Positions 41,938-50,538 of a stretch of DNA of 64,000 nucleotides are shown piece after piece; the stretch's first letter is position 1; every line of letters starts with the position of its first letter. The position numbers and the translations under genes are program-made. Under the pieces are notes generated by a model. That model saw only the letters and a program-made list of their open reading frames with translations. It was not told the DNA's origin and made no database searches. Origin of the DNA: an uncultured Oscillospiraceae bacterium. Its GTDB lineage: Bacteria > Bacillota > Clostridia > Oscillospirales > Oscillospiraceae. The stretch spans positions 79,752-143,751 of the forward strand of contig CAJULJ010000001.1 of NCBI GenBank assembly GCA_910587395.1. The letters run 5' to 3'.

Positions 41938-43197
41938 ATGAAAGATTTATATGTGGTCAGCTGCTGCCGTACTGCGGTGGGCTCCTTTGGCGGAAGCCTG
42001 AAGGATGTCCCCGCCACCGACCTGGGCGCCGCCGTGGTGAAGGAGGTCCTGAACCGCGCCAATGTGAAGCCCGAGCAGGTGGACGAGGTTATGTTCGGCT
42101 GCATCCTGACCGCCGCCCAGGGCCAGAACCCCGCCCGTCAGGTGGCCATCAAGGCCGGCATCCCCTTCGGCGTGCCCGCCTACACCGTGGGCATGGTGTG
42201 CGGCTCCGGCATGAAGTCCGTCATTGAGGCCGCCCGCGCCATCCGCTCCGGCGACGCGGAGATCGTGGTCTGCGGCGGCACCGAAAACATGAGCGCGGCC
42301 CCCTTTGCCTCCATGGACGCCCGCTGGGGCGCCCGCATGGGCGATAAGAAGCTGGTGGACACCATGATCAAGGACGGCCTGTGGGACGCCTACAACAACT
42401 ACCACATGGGCACCACCGCCGAGAACATCTGCGACATCTGGGGCATCACCCGCGAGGAGCTGGACCAGTTCGCCGCCTCTTCCCAGCAGAAGACCGAGGC
42501 CGCCCAGAAGGCCGGCAAGTTCGAGGCTGAGATCGTCCCCGTGATGATCAAGAAGAAGAAGGAAATGGTGGAATTCAAGGTGGACGAGTTCCCCAAGGCC
42601 GGCGTCACCGCCGAGGGCATCGCCAAGCTGCGCGGCGCGTTCCCCGTGGGTCCCGAGGGTGTTGAGGACGAGGTCGTCCACACCTTCGAGGTCACCAAGG
42701 CCCACGAGGCCGATACCAAGAAGCACGTCCAGCGCGTCACCGCCGCCAACGCCTCCGGCATCAACGACGGCGCGGCCGCCATCGTGCTGGCCTCCGGCGA
42801 GGCTGTGGAGAAGTACGGCCTGAAGCCCATGGCCAAGCTGGTCAGCTGGGGCCACGGCGGCGTCGATCCCAAGATCATGGGCGTGGGTCCCGTGCCCGCC
42901 TCCCGCGAGGCCATGAAGAAGGCCGATCTGACCATCAAGGACATCGACCTGGTGGAGGCCAACGAGGCCTTTGCCGCCCAGTCCATCGCGGTTGCCCGTG
43001 AGCTGGAGTTCGACATGGACAAGGTCAACGTCAACGGCGGCGCCATCTCCATCGGCCACCCCGTGGGCGCTTCCGGCGCCCGTATCATCGTCACCCTGCT
43101 CCACGAGATGCAGAAGCGGGACGACGCCAAGCGCGGCCTTGCCACTCTGTGCATCGGCGGCGGCATGGGCGTTGCCACCATCTTCGAGAAGTGCTGA
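41938..43197 (+). CDS. Acetyl-CoA C-acetyltransferase (thiolase)
   Basis: This 419-residue thiolase has the acylated Cys88 in 'MVCGSGMKSV', 'VEANEAFAAQSIAVARELEF', the active-site His motif 'NGGAISIGHPVGASGARI' and the C-terminal Cys in 'LATLCIGGGMGVATIF'. It condenses two acetyl-CoA to acetoacetyl-CoA or runs in reverse. The downstream CoA-transferase in the same operon points to butyrate or related short-chain acid metabolism. GGAGG lies about 9 nt before the ATG. 'CTGAAG'-type codon use is like that of highly expressed genes. Confidence 0.95.
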   Translation: MKDLYVVSCCRTAVGSFGGSLKDVPATDLGAAVVKEVLNRANVKPEQVDEVMFGCILTAAQGQNPARQVAIKAGIPFGVPAYTVGMVCGSGMKSVIEAARAIRSGDAEIVVCGGTENMSAAPFASMDARWGARMGDKKLVDTMIKDGLWDAYNNYHMGTTAENICDIWGITREELDQFAASSQQKTEAAQKAGKFEAEIVPVMIKKKKEMVEFKVDEFPKAGVTAEGIAKLRGAFPVGPEGVEDEVVHTFEVTKAHEADTKKHVQRVTAANASGINDGAAAIVLASGEAVEKYGLKPMAKLVSWGHGGVDPKIMGVGPVPASREAMKKADLTIKDIDLVEANEAFAAQSIAVARELEFDMDKVNVNGGAISIGHPVGASGARIIVTLLHEMQKRDDAKRGLATLCIGGGMGVATIFEKC

Positions 43198-43212
43198 GCA
43201 TAGGGGTCTGAT

Positions 43213-44553
43213 ATGGACTACCAGGCACTTTACAAAGAAAAACTCACCACCGCCGAGGAGGCGGTGAAGGCGGTTAAGTCCGGCGACTGGGTGGATTACG
43301 GCTGGTGCACCAACCACCCCGTAGCTCTGGACGCGGCTCTGGCGGCCCGCAAGGACGAGCTGTTTGACGTAAAAGTCCGCGGCGGCGTCACCATGTGGAT
43401 GCCTGAGATCGCCAAGGCCGACGACGCGGGCGATCACTTCACCTGGAACGCCTGGCACTGTTCCGGCGTGGACCGCAAGATCATGGCCAAGGGCATGGGC
43501 TTCTTCGCCCCTATCCGCTATTCCGAGCTGCCCCGGTTTTACCGGGAGAACGTGGATGTGGATGTAGCCATGATCCAGGTCGCCCCCATGGATAACCACG
43601 GCAATTTCAGCTACGCCCTGGCCTCCTCCCATCTGGCGGACATGCTGGACAGGGCCAAGACCATTATCGTCGAGGTCAACCAGAATATGCCTTGGGTCTA
43701 TGGTCTGACCGGGTGTGAGATTAACGTCAAGGATGTTGACTACGTGGTGGAAGGCGATAACCCCGCCATCGCCCAGCTGGGCGGAGGCGGCGAGCCCTCC
43801 GAGGTGGACAAGGCGGTCGCCAACCTGATTGTCCCCGAAATTCCCAACGGGGCCTGTCTCCAGCTGGGAATCGGCGGTATGCCTAACGCGGTTGGTTCTA
43901 TGATTGCCCAGTCCGACCTGAAGGATCTGGGCGTCCACACCGAGATGTATGTGGACGGCTTCGTGGACATCGCCCTGGCAGGCAAGATCACCGGCAGGCG
44001 CAAGAACCTGGACAAGGGCCGTCAGGTGTACGCCTTCGCGGCGGGCACCCAGAAGCTGTACGACTACGTGAACCGCAATCCGGACGTGATGGCGGCTCCC
44101 GTGGACTACACCAACGACGTGCGGGTGCTGGCCCAGCTGGACAACTTCATCTCCATCAACAACGCCATTGACCTGGACCTGTTCGGTCAGGTGAACGCGG
44201 AGTCGGCGGGCCTGAAGCACATTTCCGGCACCGGCGGACAGCTTGACTTCGTCATGGGCGCGTACCTGTCCAAGGGCGGCAAAAGCTTCATCTGCCTGTC
44301 CTCCACTGTGAAGGGCAAGGATGGCAGCGTCAAGAGCCGCATTGTGCCCACCCTGACCCCGGGCTCCATCGTCACTGATCCCCGATCCTGCGTGCAGTAC
44401 CTGGTCACCGAGTACGGCATGGCGAACCTGAAGGGTCTGTCCACCTGGGAGCGGGCTGCGGACATCATCAGTATTGCCCACCCCGATTTCCGGGAGGAGC
44501 TCATCGCCAATGCGGAAAAGATGGGTATTTGGCGCAGGAGCAACAAGCGGTAA
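43213..44553 (+). CDS. Butyryl-CoA:acetate / 4-hydroxybutyrate-type CoA-transferase
   Basis: This 446-residue protein is of the AcH-hydrolase/transferase family ('[20 protein letters not shown]'). '[14 protein letters not shown]' and '[16 protein letters not shown]' carry the likely catalytic Glu near 244, corresponding to the family's active Glu in HTEM. '[20 protein letters not shown]' contains the GGQxDF motif shared by butyrate CoA-transferases. It starts 16 bp after the thiolase gene. The terminal step of butyrate formation is the likely role; exact donor/acceptor specificity needs assay. Confidence 0.85.
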   Translation: MDYQALYKEKLTTAEEAVKAVKSGDWVDYGWCTNHPVALDAALAARKDELFDVKVRGGVTMWMPEIAKADDAGDHFTWNAWHCSGVDRKIMAKGMGFFAPIRYSELPRFYRENVDVDVAMIQVAPMDNHGNFSYALASSHLADMLDRAKTIIVEVNQNMPWVYGLTGCEINVKDVDYVVEGDNPAIAQLGGGGEPSEVDKAVANLIVPEIPNGACLQLGIGGMPNAVGSMIAQSDLKDLGVHTEMYVDGFVDIALAGKITGRRKNLDKGRQVYAFAAGTQKLYDYVNRNPDVMAAPVDYTNDVRVLAQLDNFISINNAIDLDLFGQVNAESAGLKHISGTGGQLDFVMGAYLSKGGKSFICLSSTVKGKDGSVKSRIVPTLTPGSIVTDPRSCVQYLVTEYGMANLKGLSTWERAADIISIAHPDFREELIANAEKMGIWRRSNKR

Positions 44554-44574
44554 AATACTTAATCAGTTTCAAGC

Positions 44575-44617
44575 AAAAGGGGCCCGCACGGTTTTATGCC
44601 GTGCGGGCCCTCTTTTT
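44575..44617. terminator. Bidirectional terminator between thiolase operon and araC-type gene
   Basis: GGGCCCGCACGG pairs with CCGTGCGGGCCC, with CAAAAGG before and TCTTTTT after. Confidence 0.88.
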
Positions 44618-45461
44618 ATCCTTTAGCCTTGACTACGGGAATCCACACCTCATATTGACCCTGTGTGGGATCGGGGTCCAGGTATACCTCTACGTCCGGC
44701 CCTTCGGCGTACTCATAGCCGGAGGTTGGCAGCCACTCGGTAACCACCCGCCGTTCCAGCTCCTGGATGGCGGCGGCTCCGCCCCCCTTTCCGGGGAACA
44801 CGGCCCAGGTGAAGGCGGGTACGGCGTACTCCTCCAGCCCTCCCTCCGCCGGGGCGGAGGAGGCCACGGCGATATAATACCGGGAGCTGTCCACACCGTC
44901 GCACACCCCCAGCAGGCCACGGGGCTCGCCGTCCATTAGCTCAGCCAGCCGGGGGATGGTGCCGTCCGCCGATGCCCTGTCCCACAGCTCGGGCACGCAC
45001 TTGAAGTTCTCCTCCATGTCCTTCTCCAGGGGCGCGGACACCCCTATGACCCGGAACGGGCCTCTTTTTTCAATCCGATACTCCATTTCTTCCACTCCTT
45101 GTACTGTGATAGCGAAGCGCAGGGGCGGATGGCTTTTCAGGACCGCCCCCGGCGTTTTCGCCGCCGAGGGCGGCAGCCCGTGGACCGCCTGAAACGCCCG
45201 GTTAAAGGCGGTGGGCGAGCTGTAGCCGTATTTCAGCGCCACATCCACAATTCTCTCCCCGCCTTGCAGGTCCGCCGCCGCCCGGGACATCCTCCGCCGC
45301 CGGATATACTCCGACAGCGGCGCCCCGGACAGCAGGGTGAACATCCGCTGAAAGTGGTAGGGGGAGCAGCACGCGATCTTCGCCGCCTCCCGCAGGTCGG
45401 GGGACTCCAAATGCCCCTCCAGGTACTCCACCGCCCGGTTGAGCCGGTCGATCCATTCCAT
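44616..45461 (-). CDS. AraC-family regulator with GyrI-like effector-binding domain
   Basis: This 281-residue protein has two AraC helix-turn-helix motifs in residues 1-105 ('DLREAAKIACCSPYHFQRMF', 'IVDVALKYGYSSPTAFNRAF'). A GyrI-like domain follows ('MEYRIEKRGPFRVIGVSAPL', ending 'GQYEVWIPVVKAKG'), the Rob/BmrR-type small-molecule binding fold. It probably senses a hydrophobic or cationic compound. A 12-bp palindrome lies in its leader. Target genes are not evident nearby. Confidence 0.9.
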   Translation of the reverse strand: MEWIDRLNRAVEYLEGHLESPDLREAAKIACCSPYHFQRMFTLLSGAPLSEYIRRRRMSRAAADLQGGERIVDVALKYGYSSPTAFNRAFQAVHGLPPSAAKTPGAVLKSHPPLRFAITVQGVEEMEYRIEKRGPFRVIGVSAPLEKDMEENFKCVPELWDRASADGTIPRLAELMDGEPRGLLGVCDGVDSSRYYIAVASSAPAEGGLEEYAVPAFTWAVFPGKGGGAAAIQELERRVVTEWLPTSGYEYAEGPDVEVYLDPDPTQGQYEVWIPVVKAKG

Positions 45462-45480
45462 ATTGCCTCGCTCCTTTTTT

Positions 45481-45492
45481 AGTTTCGAAACT
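45481..45492. promoter_or_regulatory. Palindrome in the leader of the AraC-type gene
   Basis: AGTTTCGAAACT is a perfect 12-bp dyad between a TATACT -10-like box on the minus strand and the start codon. It could be an autoregulatory site. Confidence 0.4.
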
Positions 45493-45588
45493 GGATTCAG
45501 TATACCGCATTTCCGCCGCCTTGTCCTCTCTTTTTCCGGATAAAAAATGAGAGCCGCTTGAAACCATTTCCCTCTCTGCTGTGTTATG

Positions 45589-45614
45589 ATAGATGAAAAG
45601 CGCTTTTCATCTAT
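45589..45614. repeat. Perfect 26-bp palindrome upstream of a sigma factor gene
   Basis: ATAGATGAAAAGC is followed at once by its exact complement. The palindrome overlaps a TATGAT -10-like box and lies 14 bp before a parS site. No T-run or coding content. Confidence 0.75.
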
Positions 45615-45628
45615 CCATATGAATATGA

Positions 45629-45644
45629 TGTTTCACGTGAAACA
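45629..45644. promoter_or_regulatory. parS site 1
   Basis: TGTTTCACGTGAAACA is the canonical 16-bp ParB/Spo0J-binding site. It lies in the leader of the sigma factor gene at 45662. Confidence 0.93.
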
Positions 45645-45661
45645 TCTGAGGCGGTGATTTT

Positions 45662-46228
45662 TTGACGGAAGAACAACTGACTAAGGCCCTGCGCCGTGGT
45701 GACCTGCCCGCCCTGGAGGAGCTGCTGGACCGGTATACGCCCTACGTCTCCTCGGTGATCGCCCGCATCCTGCGGGGCCGGCAGGCGGACGTGGAGGAGC
45801 TGACGGCGGACGTATTCCTGGCCGCCTGGGACAACCGGGACAAGCTCCGCCCCGGCCAGGTGAAGGGCTACCTGGGGGCCATCGCCCGGAACCGGGCCTT
45901 CAACCTGCTCCGGGCGGACCGGGAGAGCCTGCCCCTGGAGGAAGACGTATTGATTCTGGAGACGGACGGCCCCGACAAAGAGCTTGACCGCCGGGAGACG
46001 GCCCGGATCGTAAACAAAGCGCTGTCCCGGCTGGACCGTCCCCAGCGGGAGCTGTTCGTGCGGCACTATTACTACGGGCAGACGGTGCAGGAGGCGGCGC
46101 TTGCCATGGGGCTGAACCTGTCTACGGCCAAGACCTGGCTGCGCCGCGGGCGAGAGACACTGAAAGCAATTTTGGAAAAGGAGGGATACGGCCATGAAGA
46201 GGCTGACAATTTCCAAGCTCATGGATGA
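45662..46228 (+). CDS. ECF-type RNA polymerase sigma factor
   Basis: This 188-residue sigma-70 family protein has region 2 'DVEELTADVFLAAWDNRDKL' and region 4 'FVRHYYYGQTVQEAALAMGL' with 'NLSTAKTWLRRGRETL'. The start is TTG at 45662 behind GAGGCGGTG. Its 3' end overlaps the next gene by 35 bp, the usual sigma/anti-sigma coupling. Target promoters are unknown. The upstream region holds a parS site and a 26-bp palindrome. Confidence 0.88.
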   Translation: MTEEQLTKALRRGDLPALEELLDRYTPYVSSVIARILRGRQADVEELTADVFLAAWDNRDKLRPGQVKGYLGAIARNRAFNLLRADRESLPLEEDVLILETDGPDKELDRRETARIVNKALSRLDRPQRELFVRHYYYGQTVQEAALAMGLNLSTAKTWLRRGRETLKAILEKEGYGHEEADNFQAHG

Positions 46229-46928
46229 ATACACGGACACAGAATTTTTCCCCACCGGCGGAAGCACCGCCAATCCAGAGGCGGTAAAAGGCTGGGTGCT
46301 GGCCAACGCCAAGCCGGCAAAGCAGAAAAAGCAGATGCCCAGAAGGAAAAAGGTACTCCTTGCTGCGGCACTGGCGGCGGTCATGGTGGTGCTGGCAGGC
46401 GCGGGATTCCCATATATCCAGCATCGTCTGGTTGGTGGCACGCTGAGCTTCCAGCAGAACGCGGACGGCAGCAGAATCACAGCCTTTGTGCACAACAGTG
46501 AAGTTGTGAAATATGAGGACGGCCGCCTAATTTTCACCCAAGACGACGGCCAGCGCATTGACATCACCGATCTGGTCGGCGAGGAGACTCCCTATATCTA
46601 TGACGGCAGCGACCCGGATACCGGAATGGCCTACTATATCATAATGGGCGGCACACCGGAATCCTTCGGCTGGTTTGAGTGGATTCAGACACCGTATCTG
46701 TTTGACGACGGAGCTGTTGACTTTGACGAGAATGGAAACCCGGTGAGTATTACCTCCGGCTTTGTGCTCACCAATCCGGAAAATAACCGGCGCAGTGTCG
46801 GTGGTTTCGGCGGCGTCTACTGGGACGATGCTATGGATCATCCCTGGCTGCTGGCCGGGATGGAGCAGTTGGGAATTACATTTGATGAACCACCGGAAAC
46901 AAACGGTACTAGCTATGTCTTGGAATAA
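46194..46928 (+). CDS. Putative membrane-bound anti-sigma factor
   Basis: This 244-residue protein has a cytoplasmic N-terminus of about 50 residues ('MKRLTISKLMDEYTDTEFFP'), a basic stretch, one membrane helix near 55-75 ('VLLAAALAAVMVVLAGAGFP') and an extracytoplasmic beta-rich domain. The overlap with the ECF sigma gene and this topology support an anti-sigma role, though no zinc-finger (HxxxCxxC) motif is visible. The family is unrecognised. Confidence 0.72.
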   Translation: MKRLTISKLMDEYTDTEFFPTGGSTANPEAVKGWVLANAKPAKQKKQMPRRKKVLLAAALAAVMVVLAGAGFPYIQHRLVGGTLSFQQNADGSRITAFVHNSEVVKYEDGRLIFTQDDGQRIDITDLVGEETPYIYDGSDPDTGMAYYIIMGGTPESFGWFEWIQTPYLFDDGAVDFDENGNPVSITSGFVLTNPENNRRSVGGFGGVYWDDAMDHPWLLAGMEQLGITFDEPPETNGTSYVLE

Positions 46929-46938
46929 ATGATATAAT

Positions 46939-46969
46939 GGACTCCCCAACAAAAGGGGAGTCCATTTTT
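46939..46969 (+). terminator. Terminator of the sigma/anti-sigma operon
   Basis: GGACTCCCC pairs with GGGGAGTCC, followed by ATTTTTG. Its last base touches parS site 2. Confidence 0.85.
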
Positions 46970-46984
46970 GTTTCACGTGAAACA
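46969..46984. promoter_or_regulatory. parS site 2
   Basis: TGTTTCACGTGAAACA, between the terminator and the tadA ribosome binding site. Confidence 0.93.
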
Positions 46985-47000
46985 CAAGGAGATGTGCCCT

Positions 47001-47453
47001 ATGACCCACGAGGACTATATGAGAGAAGCCATCGAGCTTGCCCGCTCCTGCCTGCCCGACAGCGACGTCCCGGTGGGCTGCGTGGTGGTGTCTCCAACCG
47101 GGGACATCATCGGCTGGGGCCGTAACCGCCGGGAGGCTGAAAGCAAGGCCACCGCCCACGCCGAGGTGGAGGCCATCGACATGGCCTGCTCCGTGGTGGG
47201 GCATTGGCGGCTGACGGACTGCACCCTGTACGTCACCCTGGAGCCCTGCCCCATGTGCGCCGGGGCCATCATCAACGCCCGCATCGGCACGGTGCGCTAT
47301 GGGGCCAGGGAAGAAAAATCCGGCTGCTGCGGCTCGGTGCTCAACCTGTTTGAAGAGCGCTTCAACCACCGTCCCCGTGTGTACGGCGGCCTGCTGGAGC
47401 CGGAATGCCGCGCCCTGCTGGAGGAGTTTTTTCAAAATCTCCGGGAGATTTAA
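47001..47453 (+). CDS. tadA: tRNA-specific adenosine deaminase
   Basis: This 150-residue deaminase has the zinc site HAEVEA (~53-58) and PCPMCAGAI (~81-89), which make wobble-position inosine in tRNA-Arg(ACG). 'VPVGCVVVSPTGDIIGWGRN' and 'RPRVYGGLLEPECRALLEEF' are TadA-typical. The start at 47001 has AAGGAG eight nt upstream; an earlier TTG in frame would begin inside parS and is rejected. Confidence 0.95.
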   Translation: MTHEDYMREAIELARSCLPDSDVPVGCVVVSPTGDIIGWGRNRREAESKATAHAEVEAIDMACSVVGHWRLTDCTLYVTLEPCPMCAGAIINARIGTVRYGAREEKSGCCGSVLNLFEERFNHRPRVYGGLLEPECRALLEEFFQNLREI

Positions 47454-47564
47454 TACTACTGTAACACTTAAACGTAAACTTTTGCAACATATCTTTGGTA
47501 TCTTAATCCTTGCAAGAGATATCCTTTCTTTTTCATTCTATCCTCCATTCCTCATTTCAAAGAA

Positions 47565-47598
47565 AACCGGGGCCGAAAGGTCCCGGTTCTCTTTTTTT
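47565..47598. terminator. Terminator between tadA and xpt
   Basis: AACCGGGGCC and GGTCCCGGTT close a GAAA loop, followed by CTCTTTTTTT. The complement also has A/T-rich flanks and may serve xpt. Confidence 0.88.
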
Positions 47599-47610
47599 GC
47601 GTCCAGAGGC

Positions 47611-48180
47611 TCAGCAGAACTCAATGTGCCCGCCCTCCATGGACTTGACCCGCGCCAGAGACTCCACCCGCACGCCCTTGGCGCGGATGCGCTCCCCGCC
47701 GGGCTGGAACGCCTTCTCGATGGCGATCCCCGCGCCCACCACCGTGGCCCCGGCCTGCTCCGCCAGCGCGATGAGCCCTTCCAGCGCCGCGCCGTTGGCC
47801 AGAAAGTCGTCGATGAGCAGCAGCCGGTCGCTGGGCAGCAGAAACCGTTTGGATACGATCACGTCGCTTACCCTGCCGTGGGTGAAAGAGGCCACCTTTA
47901 CATGGTACACGTCCCCGGCAATATTTTTGGTGCGGCTCTTTTTGGCGAATACCACCGGCGCCCCAAACTGTTGTGCGGCGACACAGGCGATGCCGATACC
48001 GGATGCCTCAATGGTCAGAATCTTGTTGACCCCTTCCCCCGCGAACAGCCGCGCCCACTCTTTCCCCATAGCCGCGAACAGCTGCACATCCATCTGATGA
48101 TTCAAAAAGCTGTCCACTTTCAGCACCTCTCCGTCCTCCACGATGCCGTCCCGGCGGATGCGCTCTTCCAATTCCCGCAT
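47611..48180 (-). CDS. xpt: Xanthine phosphoribosyltransferase
   Basis: This 189-residue enzyme begins '[20 protein letters not shown]' and has '[20 protein letters not shown]' plus the PRPP loop '[18 protein letters not shown]', as in Bacillus Xpt. It salvages xanthine to XMP using PRPP. No purine riboswitch is seen upstream, unlike in Bacillus; a TGGAAA-N17-TAAAAT promoter may precede it. It is transcribed convergently with tadA. Confidence 0.94.
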   Translation of the reverse strand: MRELEERIRRDGIVEDGEVLKVDSFLNHQMDVQLFAAMGKEWARLFAGEGVNKILTIEASGIGIACVAAQQFGAPVVFAKKSRTKNIAGDVYHVKVASFTHGRVSDVIVSKRFLLPSDRLLLIDDFLANGAALEGLIALAEQAGATVVGAGIAIEKAFQPGGERIRAKGVRVESLARVKSMEGGHIEFC

Positions 48181-48261
48181 GGTCCCGCTCTCCTTTCTTT
48201 TTATTTTATCATTTTACCAAAATCACCGCTGTTTTTCCACTCTTTTCTCCTCAAAAGCCTC

Positions 48262-48290
48262 TTGCCCTCCCCGCTATTTTTTGGTACAAT
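48262..48290 (+). promoter_or_regulatory. Promoter of the YitT-family gene
   Basis: TTGCCC, 17-bp spacer, TACAAT at 48285-48290. Confidence 0.65.
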
Positions 48291-48348
48291 ATCGGCGGCC
48301 ACAGCAGGGACAAGTGGCTGAAATGCTGTTCGGAAAGAGGTCTTTGCC

Positions 48349-49203
48349 ATGCAGCGCGTCAAAGAGACTGTGCGTGACTATCTCCTGCTCACCCTGGGCA
48401 CCTTTCTGGTGGCCGCGGGGGTATACTTTTTTAAGTTTCCCAACAGCTTCAACACCGGCGGCGTCACCGGTCTGGCTGTTATCCTGAACGCCGTGATTCC
48501 AGCTGTCAGCCCGTCTACCTTCGCCTCCGTCATCAACATTGCCTTTTTAGTGCTTGGCTTTGTGGCTCTGGACCGCAGCTTTGGCCTGCGCACCGTATAC
48601 TGCTCCGTGCTGTTTTCCGCTATGCTGTCCGGACTGGAATGGCTGTGCCCCCTGTACGCTCCGCTTACGGACCAAAAGACGCTGGAGCTGTTTTTCGCGG
48701 TGATTCTCCCTTCTTTAGGCTCCGCCATTTTGTTCAACATGCAGAGCTCCACAGGCGGCACCGATATCCTGGCCATGATCCTTAAACGGTTTTCCAGCCT
48801 GGACATCGGCAACGCGCTGCTGTGTGTCGATGTGCTGATTGCCGCCTCCACTCTATTCTTTGTGGGCATTGAGACGGGGCTGTACTCCGTGCTGGGCCTG
48901 GTGCTCAAGTCGGTGGTGGTGGACACCGTGATCGAGTCGCTGAACCGGCGTAAGAGCTTTTTAGCGGTTACCTCCTGCCCCCAGGAGTTGTGTGATTTCA
49001 TTACCCACACCCTCCACCGCTCCGCCACCTATTGGCAGGCGGAGGGCGCCTACACCCATGAGCCCAAATGGGTGGTGCTGACCGCTCTGTCCCGCTCCCA
49101 GGCGGTCGCGCTGCGGCTGTATTTGAAGTCAACGGATCCCCACGCCTTTATCCTGGTCACCAACTCCAGCGAAATTTTTGGCAAGGGCTTCATGCGGGTA
49201 TAA
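48349..49203 (+). CDS. YitT-family membrane protein (DUF2179)
   Basis: This 284-residue protein has five membrane helices, the family motif 'FPNSFNTGGVTGLAVILNAV', 'STGGTDILAMILKRFSSLDI' and a C-terminal cytoplasmic DUF2179 domain ('EPKWVVLTALSRSQAVALRL'). The function of YitT proteins is unknown; a transporter role is often supposed. It lies upstream of noc on the same strand with its own promoter. Confidence 0.88.
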   Translation: MQRVKETVRDYLLLTLGTFLVAAGVYFFKFPNSFNTGGVTGLAVILNAVIPAVSPSTFASVINIAFLVLGFVALDRSFGLRTVYCSVLFSAMLSGLEWLCPLYAPLTDQKTLELFFAVILPSLGSAILFNMQSSTGGTDILAMILKRFSSLDIGNALLCVDVLIAASTLFFVGIETGLYSVLGLVLKSVVVDTVIESLNRRKSFLAVTSCPQELCDFITHTLHRSATYWQAEGAYTHEPKWVVLTALSRSQAVALRLYLKSTDPHAFILVTNSSEIFGKGFMRV

Positions 49204-49296
49204 AGCAGGCCCTGCAAAGCTTGTCCTTCTCTCTTCGATGGAATTCGCCTCCCGGCTGTGATATGCTTTGAGCAGTACACAGTGGGAGGCGTTTTT

Positions 49297-50088
49297 ATGT
49301 CCCTCTTTCAGAAAACAGGCCGGCGGCAGGTTCTGGACCTGCCCATCCATGACATCCGGCCCAACCCTCATCAGCCCCGGCAGGAATTCGGACCGGAGGA
49401 GCTGGCGGAGTTGGCCCAGTCCATTTCCCAGGTGGGAGTGCTTCAGCCTTTGTCCGTCCGGCGCACCTCCGGCGGCTGGGAGCTCATTGCCGGGGAGCGG
49501 CGGCTACGAGCCGCCGAGCTGGCAGGGCTGCGCTGTGTTCCCTGTCTGCCGGTGGAGGCGGATGACGATACCTCCGCCCTGCTGGCCCTGGTGGAAAACC
49601 TCCAGCGCAAGGACCTGGATGTGTGGGAAGAAGCCGCCGCCCTGCGCCAGCTGATTGACCGCCACCACCTCTCCCAGGAGGATGCCGCGCGGAAGGTTGG
49701 CAAAAGCCAATCCGCCGTGGCTAACAAGCTGCGCTTGCTGAAGCTGCCGGAGGATGTGATTCAAGGACTGCGCGCCGGCCGGCTTTCTGAACGCCACGCG
49801 CGGGCATTGCTGAGGCTGGACGACGCAGAACTCCAGCGCAAGGCTTTGGATCATATTGTAAAGCACCGGCTCAATGTGGCACAGACGGAGGCATATATCG
49901 ACCGGCTGGCTCAGCGGCTGGAGGCGCCCCGCCGGGCAGCGCCGGTGTATCGCTTTCGAGATGTGCGGCTGTTTCTCAATACGGTGAAAAAAAGTCTTGC
50001 GGTGATGCAGTCCGCAGGGGTAAACGCCCGGTGCGGAAGGGAGGAAACCGACAGCGAAATAACGCTGACCATCCACATCCCCAAGTGA
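49297..50088 (+). CDS. noc: ParB-family protein, probable nucleoid occlusion protein Noc
   Basis: This 263-residue protein has the ParB N-terminal CTPase domain ('IHDIRPNPHQPRQEF', 'ELIAGERRLRAAELAG') and a HTH ('SQEDAARKVGKSQSAVANKL') with a C-terminal dimerisation part. It is a second ParB paralogue beside the real parB at 51336, in the place Noc occupies in Firmicutes. GGGAGG sets the ATG at 49297. Whether it binds Noc sites or parS cannot be told; no Noc site (ATTTCCCGGGAAAT) is evident here. Confidence 0.82.
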   Translation: MSLFQKTGRRQVLDLPIHDIRPNPHQPRQEFGPEELAELAQSISQVGVLQPLSVRRTSGGWELIAGERRLRAAELAGLRCVPCLPVEADDDTSALLALVENLQRKDLDVWEEAAALRQLIDRHHLSQEDAARKVGKSQSAVANKLRLLKLPEDVIQGLRAGRLSERHARALLRLDDAELQRKALDHIVKHRLNVAQTEAYIDRLAQRLEAPRRAAPVYRFRDVRLFLNTVKKSLAVMQSAGVNARCGREETDSEITLTIHIPK

Positions 50089-50303
50089 AAGGGGGCTTGG
50101 CGAGTACCCTCCGAATGGACGCTCCTCGTCCACAGCCGGGTTTGCCCTGAGAGCCCCTACAGAAAAGCTTTTATATGGCTTTTGAATCAATCTTCCCGGT
50201 ACCGGCGGCCTTGCGCTGGTGTGCTCCATTTTGCTCAGCTGATTTCCTATTCAGGTCTTGACTTTTGGGTACTGTCCACCTTCTGCGCCCTGGGAGAATT
50301 ACA

Positions 50304-50319
50304 TGTTTCACGTGAAACA
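50304..50319. promoter_or_regulatory. parS site 3
   Basis: TGTTTCACGTGAAACA between noc and parA; with flanking A and T the dyad extends to 18 bp. The rest of 50089-50300 shows no gene. Confidence 0.93.
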
Positions 50320-50340
50320 TCTATTCCTCTTCACCTGTCA

Positions 50341-50356
50341 TGTTTCACGTGAAACA
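50341..50356. promoter_or_regulatory. parS site 4
   Basis: TGTTTCACGTGAAACA, 21 bp from site 3. Confidence 0.93.
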
Positions 50357-50377
50357 CTTGACCCTCCTCTTTTCTCC

Positions 50378-50407
50378 AAAAGGCAGGCCCACCGGCCTGC
50401 CTTTTTT
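50378..50407 (+). terminator. Terminator between the parS pair and the parA promoter
   Basis: AAAAGGCAGGCC pairs with GGCCTGCCTTTT and continues into a T-run. It insulates parA from upstream transcription. Confidence 0.9.
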
Positions 50408-50442
50408 CTCTCTTTCCCAAGTACCTTATTTTTGTAAAATGG

Positions 50443-50471
50443 TTGAAATCAAGTCCGGAACAGGATATAAT
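50443..50471 (+). promoter_or_regulatory. parA operon promoter
   Basis: TTGAAA at 50443-50448, 17-bp spacer, TATAAT at 50466-50471. Confidence 0.8.
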
Positions 50472-50538
50472 AAATTTCACCGCCGTGAATTGCTTTGCTG
50501 CCATTCGCAATTCACACTGGAGAAAGGGGAGCAATCCT

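Noticed and set aside
48181..48348. Purine riboswitch upstream of xpt
   Set aside because: In Bacillus xpt has one, but the leader here is short, and no guanine-aptamer core (TATAA...ATGG, loop-loop pairs) is present.
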